This document shows positions 1 to 6,538 of a stretch of 15,715 nt of DNA, one piece after another. The DNA lies in contig CAMMKL010000014.1 in assembly GCA_946497265.1 (NCBI GenBank), positions 1 through 15,715 on the forward strand. Direction: 5' to 3'. Origin of the DNA: an uncultured Clostridia bacterium (GTDB lineage Bacteria > Bacillota > Clostridia > Oscillospirales > Acutalibacteraceae). The translations under genes and the position numbers were made by a program. Under the pieces are notes generated by a model. The model saw only the letters and a program-made list of their open reading frames with translations. It was not told where the DNA came from and did not search any database. Numbering within the stretch: position 1 is the first letter of the stretch; each line of letters starts with the position of its first letter.

Positions 1-1
1 A

Positions 2-55
2 GTACAGTGCGGATTCTGTACGCCGGGCGTGATCATGAGCGCCGTGGAGATCCTA
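2..55 (+). pseudogene. Fragment of a molybdenum hydroxylase [2Fe-2S] subunit (CoxS/XdhC-like), cut at both ends
   Basis: The frame starting at base 2 reads VQCGFCTPGVIMSAVEIL and then stops (RM, TAA at 62-64). The CGFCTPG motif with the following MSA is the hallmark of the second [2Fe-2S] cluster region of xanthine dehydrogenase, aldehyde oxidase and CO dehydrogenase small subunits, which pass electrons from the molybdopterin subunit. In the family this motif is followed by some 50-70 more residues, including a second cysteine pair (CRCTGY-like). None of that is present: by base 57 the DNA has become a P-type ATPase in another frame. The fragment is therefore truncated on the right by a junction and on the left by the window edge. 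Family recognition is strong for so short a stretch. Whether the cut is biological or an assembly join cannot be told from the sequence. Confidence 0.75.
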
Positions 56-56
56 C

Positions 57-1118
57 GAATGTAAGCGCGCCGGTATCCGCCCGGTGATGATTACCGGGGA
101 ACACGTGGTGACCGCCCGCGCCATCGCGCGCGAATTGGGCATCTTGGAAGAGGGCGGCAAAGCCATGACGGGCGCGCAGCTAGACCAGCTCGGCCAGGAG
201 GAGCTTTGCAGGGAGATATTTGAGTACTCGGTGTTTGCGCGCGTATCCCCCCAGCACAAGGTCCGAATTGTAAAGGCGTTCCAGTCGCGGGGGGCGGTGG
301 TAGCGATGACGGGCGACGGCGTAAACGACGCCCCCGCGCTAAAGGCGGCGGACATTGGCTGCGCCATGGGGATTTCCGGCACCGACGTGGCCAAAGGTGC
401 CGCCGACATGATTATGACAGACGACAACTTCGCCACCATCGTGGAAGCGGTCCGGCAGGGACGGGGGATCTATGAAAATATCAAGAAAACCGTGCATTTC
501 CTGCTGTCGAGCAATATTGGCGAGATTATTACCGTATTGAGCGCCTTTTTGATGCACCTGCCATCTCCGTTGCTTGCCATCCAGCTTTTATGGGTCAATC
601 TGGTAACCGATTCGCTGCCCGCCCTGGCGCTTGGGGTAGAGCCGGTGGAAGAGGATATTATGCGGCGCTCCCCGCAAAACCCGAAAAAAAGCCTGTTTGC
701 AGACGGCATGGCGTACAGCATTGCAGTGGAAGGTTGTTTCATTGGTGCGATTTCCCTGCTGGCATTTTCGATGGGAAGAGTTTGGTTTGACGTAGCGGTC
801 GGGCGTACCATGGCATTTGCGGTTTTGAGCCTTTCCCAGCTGGTGCACGCCTTTAATGTGCGCAGCGGCCGGTCGTTGTTTCGCATCGGTTTTTTGGGAA
901 ACCTCAAAATGCTCTATTCTTTTGTGGTTTGCCTGGTGTTGCAGGCAGCCGTTATCTCAGTACCTGCGTTGGCGGCCATCTTTAAAACCACTTGCCTCAC
1001 GGCTGGACAGTGGTGGATCGTGGCGTTGCTTTCGATTTCGCCGTTGCTGATTGTGGAGATCGAGAAATGGTTTTACCGTCTGAAAGCAAGGCGGCGCTCC
1101 ACTAAAGATAAAATGTAA
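57..1118 (+). CDS. P2-type Ca2+-transporting ATPase, C-terminal part only (5' end missing)
   Basis: This is the C-terminal ~354 residues of a cation-pumping P-type ATPase, a membrane protein that couples ATP hydrolysis to Ca2+ export. The reading frame is recognisable from ECKRAGIRPVMITGEH (P domain), then TGDGVNDAPALKAADIG (Mg-binding hinge, bases about 309-359). M5 carries SSNIGE and M6 carries LLWVNLVTDSLPALALG; the M5 Glu and the M6 Asn, Thr and Asp are Ca2+ ligands in SERCA-type pumps. Four further hydrophobic segments follow to the TAA. Full pumps of this family are about 850-900 residues, so the actuator domain, the phosphorylated Asp (DKTG) and the nucleotide-binding domain are absent. 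The frame is closed upstream by TGA at 30-32 and 36-38, so it does not continue leftwards. The GTG at 84 has no ribosome site and would start inside the P domain, so it is not a credible start. As it stands the gene is broken. Confidence 0.92.
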   Translation, partial: ECKRAGIRPVMITGEHVVTARAIARELGILEEGGKAMTGAQLDQLGQEELCREIFEYSVFARVSPQHKVRIVKAFQSRGAVVAMTGDGVNDAPALKAADIGCAMGISGTDVAKGAADMIMTDDNFATIVEAVRQGRGIYENIKKTVHFLLSSNIGEIITVLSAFLMHLPSPLLAIQLLWVNLVTDSLPALALGVEPVEEDIMRRSPQNPKKSLFADGMAYSIAVEGCFIGAISLLAFSMGRVWFDVAVGRTMAFAVLSLSQLVHAFNVRSGRSLFRIGFLGNLKMLYSFVVCLVLQAAVISVPALAAIFKTTCLTAGQWWIVALLSISPLLIVEIEKWFYRLKARRRSTKDKM

Positions 1119-1133
1119 TATTGAAAAAGAAAA

Positions 1134-1173
1134 CGGGCTGCCATCGATGGAAATCGATGGCAGCCCGGTTTTT
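1134..1173 (+). terminator. Strong intrinsic terminator after the ATPase
   Basis: A perfect 15-bp stem (CGGGCTGCCATCGAT at 1134-1148 with its complement at 1153-1167) closes a 4-nt GGAA loop and is followed by GTTTTT. It begins 15 bases after the ATPase stop codon. Confidence 0.93.
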
Positions 1174-1181
1174 GGTAACAG

Positions 1182-1218
1182 AAAAAGATGACAGGCATCT
1201 TCGTGCTGCATCTTTTTT
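1182..1218 (+). terminator. Second hairpin with A-tract and T-tract, possibly bidirectional
   Basis: AAAAAGATG (1182-1190) pairs with CATCTTTTT (1209-1217). CAG and CA pair further in around a TCTTCG loop, with single-base bulges at 1191 and 1195. Because it has an A-run on the left and a T-run on the right, it could stop transcripts in both directions. It lies only 8 bases after the first terminator. Confidence 0.55.
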
Positions 1219-1342
1219 GCACTTCAGTCCCTTCGTTGGGCCGGGCGGCTGTTTCTGCAAATCCCGCCGGTACTATTATGCCTTGAGCAAGCAATACATA
1301 TTTAAAAATAGCATTGCGTATTGTGCATTTTGTAAAAATGTA

Positions 1343-1371
1343 TTGTAAAATATATTTTATTTTGGTATAAT
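1343..1371 (+). promoter_or_regulatory. SigA-type promoter for the GIDE-domain gene
   Basis: TTGTAA (1343-1348), a 17-base spacer and TATAAT (1366-1371), with an extended TG dinucleotide at 1363-1364. The start site would be near 1378, giving a leader of about 160 bases before the ATG at 1538. The rest of the 1119-1537 gap is AT-rich and holds only the two hairpins upstream and one short unproven ORF in the leader. Confidence 0.7.
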
Positions 1372-1412
1372 ATTAAAAAATCTTTAGCAAGTATTGTTCT
1401 TTGGTTATTCAA

Positions 1413-1541
1413 ATGAAAGCGGTTATTGATATCGGGATACTTCTTTGCATGCCATTCGCGCATAGACGCGACATTAAGTTGGTTGATCCCGGCAAAAAAC
1501 AACCATCCTACATCAATGAAACGGCGGAGGTGATACGATGA
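1413..1541 (+). CDS. Possible 42-codon leader ORF overlapping the GIDE gene start
   Basis: An ORF runs from ATG 1413 to TGA 1539-1541 and its stop overlaps the start of the next gene as ATGA, an arrangement often used for translational coupling. The peptide starts MKAVIDIGILLCMPFAH and has a short hydrophobic part followed by a charged half; I recognise no family. There is no ribosome site before its ATG (the preceding bases are T-rich), which argues against translation. It lies entirely in the 5' leader of the 1538 gene. It may be chance. Confidence 0.22.
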   Translation: MKAVIDIGILLCMPFAHRRDIKLVDPGKKQPSYINETAEVIR

Positions 1542-2311
1542 CGGTCATGTTTGGAATCCTTTTCATAATCGGAGGGGCCGCTTATATCCTGTATCTCCTC
1601 CATGCTTCCATGCAAAGGGCTGCCATCCTTCACCAAATCAGGACGGCCAGCCTTTTGGATGCGGAAAAAGCTTTGCATAATGCGGAAAAAGCAGGGCTCA
1701 ACCGCTGCTATGTAGAACTGAAAGGGACAGCCGGCTGCGACAAGCCTCCCACCGCGCCCTTATCGGGCCGCACGGCCGCATACTATGAAAGCCGTATTGT
1801 TTCCGTTCGGGCCAACCGGCGCCTTATTCCAAACGGGCGGACGCCGTCGCAATCGGAAAAAGACGTCATTTGCGATATTAGCGGGCCGCCTGTCTATGTA
1901 ACGGACGCAAGCGGACTGAAAATATATATTGATAAAAAAGCCCTGCAAGGTAAGATGGAACTTACCCCCTCTTACGAACGATTTGAGCCCAAGGATTCTA
2001 CCTGGCTTCGGCGTAACTGGGGCAAGCTTTTGGAACGGATTGAAACAGAAACCAATTCCCCTGATTTTCTGGGATTCCGGCTCAGGGAAAGCGTCCTGTT
2101 ACCCGGCCAGCCGCTTTATCTGCTGGGGGAGATTTACCGTGCGCAGAATAAGCTCTATTTGGGCGCGGCAACTCTTAGCAAAAAACCTTCGTTTGTTTCC
2201 TGTAGTTCGGGCAGCCACGTCCTGCATGATTTCCGAAAACAGCGTTTGGCCGGCTTTGTCATCGGAAGTATTGTGGTTTTGATTGGAATTGTCCTGCTTT
2301 TTATTCGCTGA
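1538..2311 (+). CDS. GIDE-domain (MUL1/MAPL-like) two-helix membrane protein
   Basis: A 257-residue protein with one hydrophobic helix at each end (about residues 4-22 and 238-256) and a soluble domain between. The domain opens with CYVELKGTAGCDKPPTAPLSGRT and AYYES, and closes with FRLRESVLLPGQPLYLLGE. These are the landmarks of the GIDE domain known from the mitochondrial ubiquitin ligase MUL1/MAPL and from bacterial membrane proteins. No RING cysteine set follows, so ubiquitin-ligase activity is not expected; the bacterial role is unknown. The start is set by GGAGG 6-8 bases before ATG 1538. A heptad-like duplication (two copies of a 13-bp repeat at 1659 and 1680) encodes DAEKALHNAEKAG. 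The gene is monocistronic, with its own promoter and terminator. Function beyond the domain name is not assignable. Confidence 0.75.
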   Translation: MTVMFGILFIIGGAAYILYLLHASMQRAAILHQIRTASLLDAEKALHNAEKAGLNRCYVELKGTAGCDKPPTAPLSGRTAAYYESRIVSVRANRRLIPNGRTPSQSEKDVICDISGPPVYVTDASGLKIYIDKKALQGKMELTPSYERFEPKDSTWLRRNWGKLLERIETETNSPDFLGFRLRESVLLPGQPLYLLGEIYRAQNKLYLGAATLSKKPSFVSCSSGSHVLHDFRKQRLAGFVIGSIVVLIGIVLLFIR

Positions 2312-2344
2312 GCCTCGCTCATATATTTTTTAAAACCATTAAAA

Positions 2345-2380
2345 CGGGTCGTCTGAAGTTTCCAGGCGACCCGCTTTTTT
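2345..2380 (+). terminator. Intrinsic terminator shared by convergent genes
   Basis: CGGGTCGTCT (2345-2354) pairs with AGGCGACCCG (2364-2373) with one G-U, followed by CTTTTTT. The stop codon of the convergent VanZ-like gene (2379-2381) lies in the T tail. On the minus strand the stem is preceded by an A-run and followed by TTTT, so it can serve both genes. Confidence 0.88.
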
Positions 2381-3281
2381 ACGCCATTCCACTTTTTTCC
2401 TGCTCTTGGCGGTATTCCAGGTATTGAATGGCCTGTTCTTCCCGGTTGGTCATCCAAGCACGCAGCCTGTCCAGCACGCGCTTTAACCCCACGCCGATCA
2501 AAAGTCCGGCTACATTCAGGATTACGTCGTCTATATCCGCCACGCCACAGTTAAACGCATATTGCAGCACCTCGGTGCCGCCACTGAACAACAAGCCGAA
2601 CAGCAGATACAGCCACCATTTCCACTCCGGACGGTATACCGCAAGAAAAAAACCGAGCGGGGTAAAGAAAAACAGGTTTCCAAGCAGATATCGGCCGCCG
2701 TTTTCCATACCTCCGAAATACTGCACGATTTGGCTTAGCGGAGTCAGGTTGTATACCCGCGCCCCGTTGAGATTGACACTGCGGATAAACAGGAAACAGG
2801 AGAGAAACAGAACTGTGTAAAAAAACAGGAACGAGACGGTTGCTTCTTTAAAAAAACGGCAGAAATCCGCCCGGCGTTCCGACGTATCCCATTCGTTGCG
2901 CGCGAGAAGACGTATCAGGACGCAGATCAGGAAAGGAAGGAACCAAGCAGCCCCCCAGCATACGATGTCATAGTAGCTAAATTGAAAGTCAAACGGCACG
3001 CCCCTGTTCAAGCTGTCTATCCACTGCATCCCGGCGCTACCTAAAATTTGCAGGCCGGAAAGCGTCATCACCGTTACGAGGGAAAACCCCAAAGGCTCGT
3101 AGCTTTTAAACAACAGCAGCATGGCCGACGCGACAAACAGAACAATACCCAAAAGGTAACACTCGCGCAGAGGAGACTGCAGCAGGAGCCGGCCGTCCCG
3201 CGGGGCAAGCAGGAGCATGAGCCCTCCGCCCGCTGCAGTTAAGCGGCGCGCCGTTGTCAGGGTTGACATGTTCCTGCTCAT
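2379..3281 (-). CDS. VanZ-like family integral membrane protein
   Basis: About 300 residues with roughly seven to eight hydrophobic segments. The C-terminal half carries the VanZ-like signature: NLTPLSQIVQY, then LLGNLFFFTPLGFFL, then GGTEVLQYAFNCGVADIDDVILNVAG. VanZ-like proteins are polytopic membrane proteins; the founder gives teicoplanin resistance, but most homologues have no known job and are not resistance genes. The N-terminal 130 residues are an additional membrane region. The ATG at 3281 is chosen because AGGAGG lies 7 bases before it; an in-frame TTG two codons upstream would sit too close to that site. The ATG overlaps the ruvX stop by 4 bases (ATGA), so the two are probably translated as a coupled pair. 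The C-terminus is charged and glutamine-rich (EEQAIQYLEYRQEQEKS). Confidence 0.85.
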   Translation of the reverse strand: MSRNMSTLTTARRLTAAGGGLMLLLAPRDGRLLLQSPLRECYLLGIVLFVASAMLLLFKSYEPLGFSLVTVMTLSGLQILGSAGMQWIDSLNRGVPFDFQFSYYDIVCWGAAWFLPFLICVLIRLLARNEWDTSERRADFCRFFKEATVSFLFFYTVLFLSCFLFIRSVNLNGARVYNLTPLSQIVQYFGGMENGGRYLLGNLFFFTPLGFFLAVYRPEWKWWLYLLFGLLFSGGTEVLQYAFNCGVADIDDVILNVAGLLIGVGLKRVLDRLRAWMTNREEQAIQYLEYRQEQEKSGMA

Positions 3282-3697
3282 TGGCAATTCCTCCTGTAAT
3301 CAAGATGGTTTTGCAGGATGATGACCGCCGCCACGGCGTCTACTACCGATTTTCTTTTCCTTCCTCGCGTATTCGTCTGGTTCAGATAATTGTGCGCCGT
3401 CACCGTAGTGCCCCGTTCATCCTGAAACGCAACCGGCAGCCCGGTCTTTTCTTCCAGCAAGCCTCCAAAATCCCGCGCGCTGCGTGCGCTTTCGCCTTCG
3501 CTGCCATCCATATTGCGCGGCAGCCCCAGCACCAACAGCCCCGCGCGGTGTTCCTTGGCCAAAGAGGCCACACGGTCGGCCAATCGCATTCGGTCGTATT
3601 CTTGAATTACGCACACCGGGGAGGCCAAAAGCTCGCCCTCGTCGGAAACCGCAATGCCGGTACGGGCTTTGCCCAGGTCGATTGCTAATATTTTCAT
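3278..3697 (-). CDS. ruvX: RuvX/YqgF family Holliday junction resolvase-like nuclease
   Basis: A 139-residue cytoplasmic protein of the normal family length. It has the RNase H-like fold landmarks: the first acidic strand MKILAIDLGKARTGIAVSD, then GLPRNMDGSEGESA, then the DERGTT motif (usually DERLTT), and the final acidic VVDAVAAVIILQNHLD helix. Members are linked to Holliday junction resolution and to processing of 16S rRNA ends. The start at 3697 has a G-rich ribosome site (GGGGGGAAGG) just upstream. It follows pyrD after 33 bases, on the same strand with no terminator between, and overlaps the VanZ-like gene by 4 bases. Ruv proteins often travel with unrelated housekeeping genes, so the operon says little about function. 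Confidence 0.92.
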   Translation of the reverse strand: MKILAIDLGKARTGIAVSDEGELLASPVCVIQEYDRMRLADRVASLAKEHRAGLLVLGLPRNMDGSEGESARSARDFGGLLEEKTGLPVAFQDERGTTVTAHNYLNQTNTRGRKRKSVVDAVAAVIILQNHLDYRRNCQ

Positions 3698-3730
3698 ACC
3701 TTCCCCCCTGCTCAGATTTGCGCCGCGCCC

Positions 3731-4642
3731 CTACCAGGGACGCACGGTCCCCGTCAGCTCGCGCACCGAACGCAGCCCTTTTTTATCCAAGAATTCGTCC
3801 AGCCCCTGCCGGATCTTTACAGGTGCATAGGGATCGCTGAACAGCACCGTGCCGATTTGCAGGGCGGAAGCGCCCGCCATCAGCATTTCTACGGCATCCT
3901 TCCAGGTGGAAATACCGCCCATCCCCACCACGGGGATCGACACTGCCGAGCTTACCTGCCACACCATGCGCACCGCCACAGGAAAGACCGCCGGGCCGGA
4001 AAGGCCTCCGGTATTATTGCGGATGATGGGACGGCCGGTTTCGATATCGATCCGCATACCGGTCAAGGTGTTGATTAAGGAGAGCGCGTCCGCGCCTTCG
4101 GCCTCGGCGGCTTTGGCGATAGACACAATGTCCGCCACATTGGGGGAAAGCTTGACCATCAGCGGTTTTTTGCAGTGCTCGCGCACCGCCCGGGTGATCG
4201 CCCCCACGGATTCACACGAGGTTCCAAACTGCACCCCGCCGTGTTTGACATTGGGGCAGCTAATATTCATTTCAATCATATCCACGGAAGAATCGGAGAG
4301 CTTTTCCGCCATCTCACAGTATTCCTCCGGGGTGTTGCCGGCGATATTGGCAATCACGACGGTACCCTGCCCTTTCAGCCAGGAAAGGTCTTTCTCCATA
4401 AAATGATCCACACCGGGATTCTGCAAGCCTACGGCGTTTAGGATACCGGCGGGCGTCTCTGCGATGCGCGGCGGCGGGTTCCCGGCCCGTTCTTTCAGGG
4501 TAATCCCCTTGCAGGAGATCCCGCCCAGGGTGGAAAGGGGATAAAATTCCTGGTATTCCCGGCCAAACCCGAATGTGCCTGACGCGGCGATCAACGGGTT
4601 CCCAAACGTTACCCCGGCGATGTTTACCGATAAATCTGCCAT
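3731..4642 (-). CDS. pyrD: Dihydroorotate dehydrogenase, class IB catalytic subunit
   Basis: PyrD oxidises dihydroorotate to orotate with FMN, the fourth step of de novo pyrimidine synthesis; class IB passes electrons through PyrK to NAD+. The 303 residues show GNPLIAASGTFGFGREY near the N-terminus, GGISCKGITL, NPPPRIAETPAGILNAVGLQNPG, the active-site region NISCPNVKHGG with the catalytic Cys used by class I enzymes, MVKLSPNV, and the FMN phosphate loops GGLSGPAV and PVVGMGGI. The true start is ATG 4642, not the farther upstream end of the open frame: AAGGAGG lies about 10 bases before it and the protein then has the usual length. The start overlaps the pyrK stop by one base (TAATG), which indicates coupled translation of the two subunits. 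Confidence 0.96.
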   Translation of the reverse strand: MADLSVNIAGVTFGNPLIAASGTFGFGREYQEFYPLSTLGGISCKGITLKERAGNPPPRIAETPAGILNAVGLQNPGVDHFMEKDLSWLKGQGTVVIANIAGNTPEEYCEMAEKLSDSSVDMIEMNISCPNVKHGGVQFGTSCESVGAITRAVREHCKKPLMVKLSPNVADIVSIAKAAEAEGADALSLINTLTGMRIDIETGRPIIRNNTGGLSGPAVFPVAVRMVWQVSSAVSIPVVGMGGISTWKDAVEMLMAGASALQIGTVLFSDPYAPVKIRQGLDEFLDKKGLRSVRELTGTVRPW

Positions 4643-5409
4643 TACCACACAACCTCCTTTGCATCGAAAACGGGACCGTCCTTGCATACGTGCAGGTACC
4701 CTTCGCTTCCGTCGGCTTTTCTGATTTTGCAAGCGCACACCAGGCAGGCGCCCACGCCGCAGCCCATGCGCTCCTCCAAAGAAATTTGGCAGGGTACGCA
4801 CCTTTCCTGCGCTTGGCCGGCGACCGCCTTGAGCATAGGGGCGGGGCCGCAGGCGAACACCTGCTCGCAGTTTTCCAATTCTTCCCGGCAGCTTTCGGTC
4901 ACAAAGCCGCCGCGCCCCGCGCTGCCGTCGTCGGTATGCAGGATCACCCGGCATCCCGCCTGCTCAAAATCCTTTTTTAAAATGACGGCGTCCCGGTTTC
5001 GGAAACCGATGATTACGGTTGCGTTCACGCCGAATTGCTTGGCGGCGTAAAGCAGGGGAGGAACGCCGATTCCCCCGCCTACAAACAGTGCCCTGCGGGA
5101 CGTATCGCCTATTGTAAACCCCCGGCCCAACGGAGCGAGGACGTCCAGGCAGTCCCCTACCTGATATTGCGCGAGAATTTGCGTCCCTTCCCCCCGCACT
5201 TCAAACACCAGGCGCAGCGTATCCGCCTTTTGATCCACATCGCAAATCGAAATCGGGCGGCGCAGGGGCTTTCCCGGCACCAACAGGTGGGCAAACTGAC
5301 CCGGCTGGGCCGAGGCTGCAAACGCCTGATTTTGGAGCCGGAAGTCAAATACACCCGGCGCAAGTTCTTCTTTGTACGTCAATCTGCATTGTTGTGTGTC
5401 GTATTTCAT
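4642..5409 (-). CDS. pyrK: Dihydroorotate dehydrogenase electron transfer subunit
   Basis: PyrK carries FAD and a [2Fe-2S] cluster and links PyrD to NAD+. The 255-residue protein shows the FAD-binding RRPISICDV motif (about residue 50), the NAD-binding GGGIGVPPL (about 113-121), CGPAPML, and near the C-terminus CGVGACLVCACK followed by HVCKDGPVF. These four cysteines (C-x4-C-x2-C and a distal Cys) are the cluster ligands. The start at 5409 is preceded by GGGGGGAG; the frame stays open for 63 more codons upstream, but that stretch has no family similarity I can recognise and contains the likely promoter. It is the first gene of the pyrK-pyrD-ruvX-vanZ-like operon. No other pyrimidine gene is in the window. 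Confidence 0.95.
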   Translation of the reverse strand: MKYDTQQCRLTYKEELAPGVFDFRLQNQAFAASAQPGQFAHLLVPGKPLRRPISICDVDQKADTLRLVFEVRGEGTQILAQYQVGDCLDVLAPLGRGFTIGDTSRRALFVGGGIGVPPLLYAAKQFGVNATVIIGFRNRDAVILKKDFEQAGCRVILHTDDGSAGRGGFVTESCREELENCEQVFACGPAPMLKAVAGQAQERCVPCQISLEERMGCGVGACLVCACKIRKADGSEGYLHVCKDGPVFDAKEVVW

Positions 5410-5451
5410 ATAGCTCCCCCCGTCAAAAGCCAATCTTTGGTTCTGCTTTTT

Positions 5452-5480
5452 ATTGTACATGTTTTGCGGCCGATTCACAA
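5452..5480 (-). promoter_or_regulatory. Candidate SigA promoter of the pyrK operon
   Basis: On the minus strand TTGTGA (5480-5475), a 17-base spacer and TACAAT (5457-5452). The start would be near 5445, leaving a leader of about 36 bases. I saw no PyrR-type anti-terminator or attenuator hairpin in that short leader. The 5481-5810 part of the gap is AT-rich with nothing recognisable. Confidence 0.45.
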
Positions 5481-5810
5481 GGGATTTTCTTTTTTTATAA
5501 AGCGTGTAATCGTGGCTGCCTTTTAACACGTTTTTGATTCCGGCCATTCCATTACGCCGATGCCCCCAAACACGCCATGATGCTTTTATTAATACCAAAT
5601 AGCGGCTTTGCTCTTATTATTGAGTTTAGCGAAGAAAAAGAGTGGCTCCCTTTCCTATACTTTCCCCACAAACACGGCCTGACATAATCTCAAAGAAGCG
5701 GTTTTTGTTTTTGAAATCCAAAGATAATTGAAAACGCCCCGGTTGGATCAAACCTTCTTTATTTCATTCCTTCTTTTCATGTAAACTACCTATAAATTTT
5801 TATTTTCCTC

Positions 5811-5839
5811 TTGTATTTGTCATTTTTCCCCTTTATAAT
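5811..5839 (+). promoter_or_regulatory. Candidate SigA promoter for the 5872 gene
   Basis: TTGTAT (5811-5816), a 17-base spacer and TATAAT (5834-5839). An overlapping alternative is TTGTCA (5817-5822) with TATTAT (5840-5845), also 17 bases apart. The ribosome site AAGGAG (5859-5864) is 7 bases before the ATG. Confidence 0.6.
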
Positions 5840-5871
5840 TATTATAGACCAATCCCATAAGGAGATTTAAA

Positions 5872-6300
5872 ATGACAAAGAAACTTCAAGTTTGGCTTTG
5901 TATCACCATGCTTTTTAATGCAATGCCAACTTTCATCATCATCTTCCGCGCGTCACACCCTCCAGACGAGCCAATGCCGCCAAGCTTGCTCTTCGTCAGC
6001 GAACAGATGGACCCCACCACGTATTCCAGCGCCATGTTTTCCATTGTCTGCATTGTCGGTGCGCTGGTTATCCTTTATCAAAACAAAAAAATGGGCCTCT
6101 GGATTATATGTTGCGCCGCCTTTTTTATTCTGACGATAAATTTTGTGACCTTTTCGGGGAAAAACTCCGGCATGTCTCCCACGGGGATCGCCACGTTTCA
6201 CTTTAGCTATGATCGCGGCGTGTCCGCCCTGCTGGATGGGGTCCTCTTTCCAGCGGTTACCGCCATCCTAATGAAAATGCATTGGAAAGAGTTTGAATGA
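5872..6300 (+). CDS. Uncharacterised small integral membrane protein
   Basis: A 142-residue protein that I do not recognise. It has about four hydrophobic segments (near residues 6-26, 52-69, 74-95 and 118-135). Between the first two is a proline-rich extramembrane stretch with SHPPDEPMPPS. The C-terminus is short and charged (HWKEFE). The start is well supported by AAGGAG 7 bases upstream and by the promoter just before it. It appears to be transcribed alone: the upstream neighbour is divergent and hairpins follow the stop. There is no motif that points to a substrate or partner. Codon use looks like that of the flanking genes. Reality as a gene is likely; function is unknown. Confidence 0.7.
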   Translation: MTKKLQVWLCITMLFNAMPTFIIIFRASHPPDEPMPPSLLFVSEQMDPTTYSSAMFSIVCIVGALVILYQNKKMGLWIICCAAFFILTINFVTFSGKNSGMSPTGIATFHFSYDRGVSALLDGVLFPAVTAILMKMHWKEFE

Positions 6301-6328
6301 TAGCAAGTATCCTCCTTTTTCTTCCACG

Positions 6329-6359
6329 GCGCGCCGGCAGACCACGTCCGCCGGCGCGC
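6329..6359 (+). terminator. GC-rich perfect hairpin after the 5872 gene
   Basis: GCGCGCCGGC (6329-6338) pairs perfectly with GCCGGCGCGC (6350-6359) over an 11-base loop. The tail (TGGTTTAT) is poor in T, so this is a weak intrinsic terminator at best. A second small stem, CCCGATA/TATCGGG, lies at 6368-6383 just downstream. Confidence 0.5.
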
Positions 6360-6434
6360 TGGTTTATCCCGATAGATATCGGGTACGGCCAGGCCGTGTT
6401 TACCCGCCGCTAGCAGAGTAGCCGTATAATGAAC

Positions 6435-6487
6435 AAAGAGGCCTGGGGCATTTTCAGAAGATAAGCCCCAGGTCTCTTTATTGTATT
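6435..6487 (+). terminator. Intrinsic terminator, 15-bp stem
   Basis: AAAGAGGCCTGGGGC (6435-6449) pairs with GCCCCAGGTCTCTTT (6465-6479), one G-U pair, over a 15-base loop, then ATTGTATTATT. It most likely ends the 5872 transcript. Confidence 0.75.
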
Positions 6488-6493
6488 ATTACG

Positions 6494-6538
6494 AAAATGA
6501 ACTTCTTTCTTTAAATTTAAGAAAGAAGTTCATTTTTT
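6494..6538. terminator. Perfect 18-bp inverted repeat, probable bidirectional terminator
   Basis: AAAATGAACTTCTTTCTT (6494-6511) and its exact complement (6519-6536) flank TAAATTT. A T-run follows on the plus strand, and TTTTCG on the minus strand. The stop codon of the minus-strand small ORF (6532-6530) is inside the right arm, so this stem can end both that transcript and read-through from the 5872 gene. The AT-rich stem is unlike the neighbouring GC-rich ones. Confidence 0.65.

Noticed and set aside
84..1118. A complete short protein starting at GTG 84
   Set aside because: The codon is inside the conserved VMITG motif of the ATPase P domain, there is no ribosome site, and the pump lacks its phosphorylation domain. 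It is a truncated gene, not a new short one.
4643..4954. N-terminal extension of PyrD
   Set aside because: The open frame overlaps pyrK and is rich in Arg and Gly as shadow frames are. The ATG at 4642 has a good ribosome site and gives the family length.
5410..5451. PyrR attenuator or other riboswitch before pyrK
   Set aside because: The leader from the likely start site is only about 36 bases and shows no terminator or anti-terminator pair.
5410..5598. N-terminal extension of PyrK
   Set aside because: No similarity to the family start, only a TTG at its head without a ribosome site, and it contains the likely promoter.
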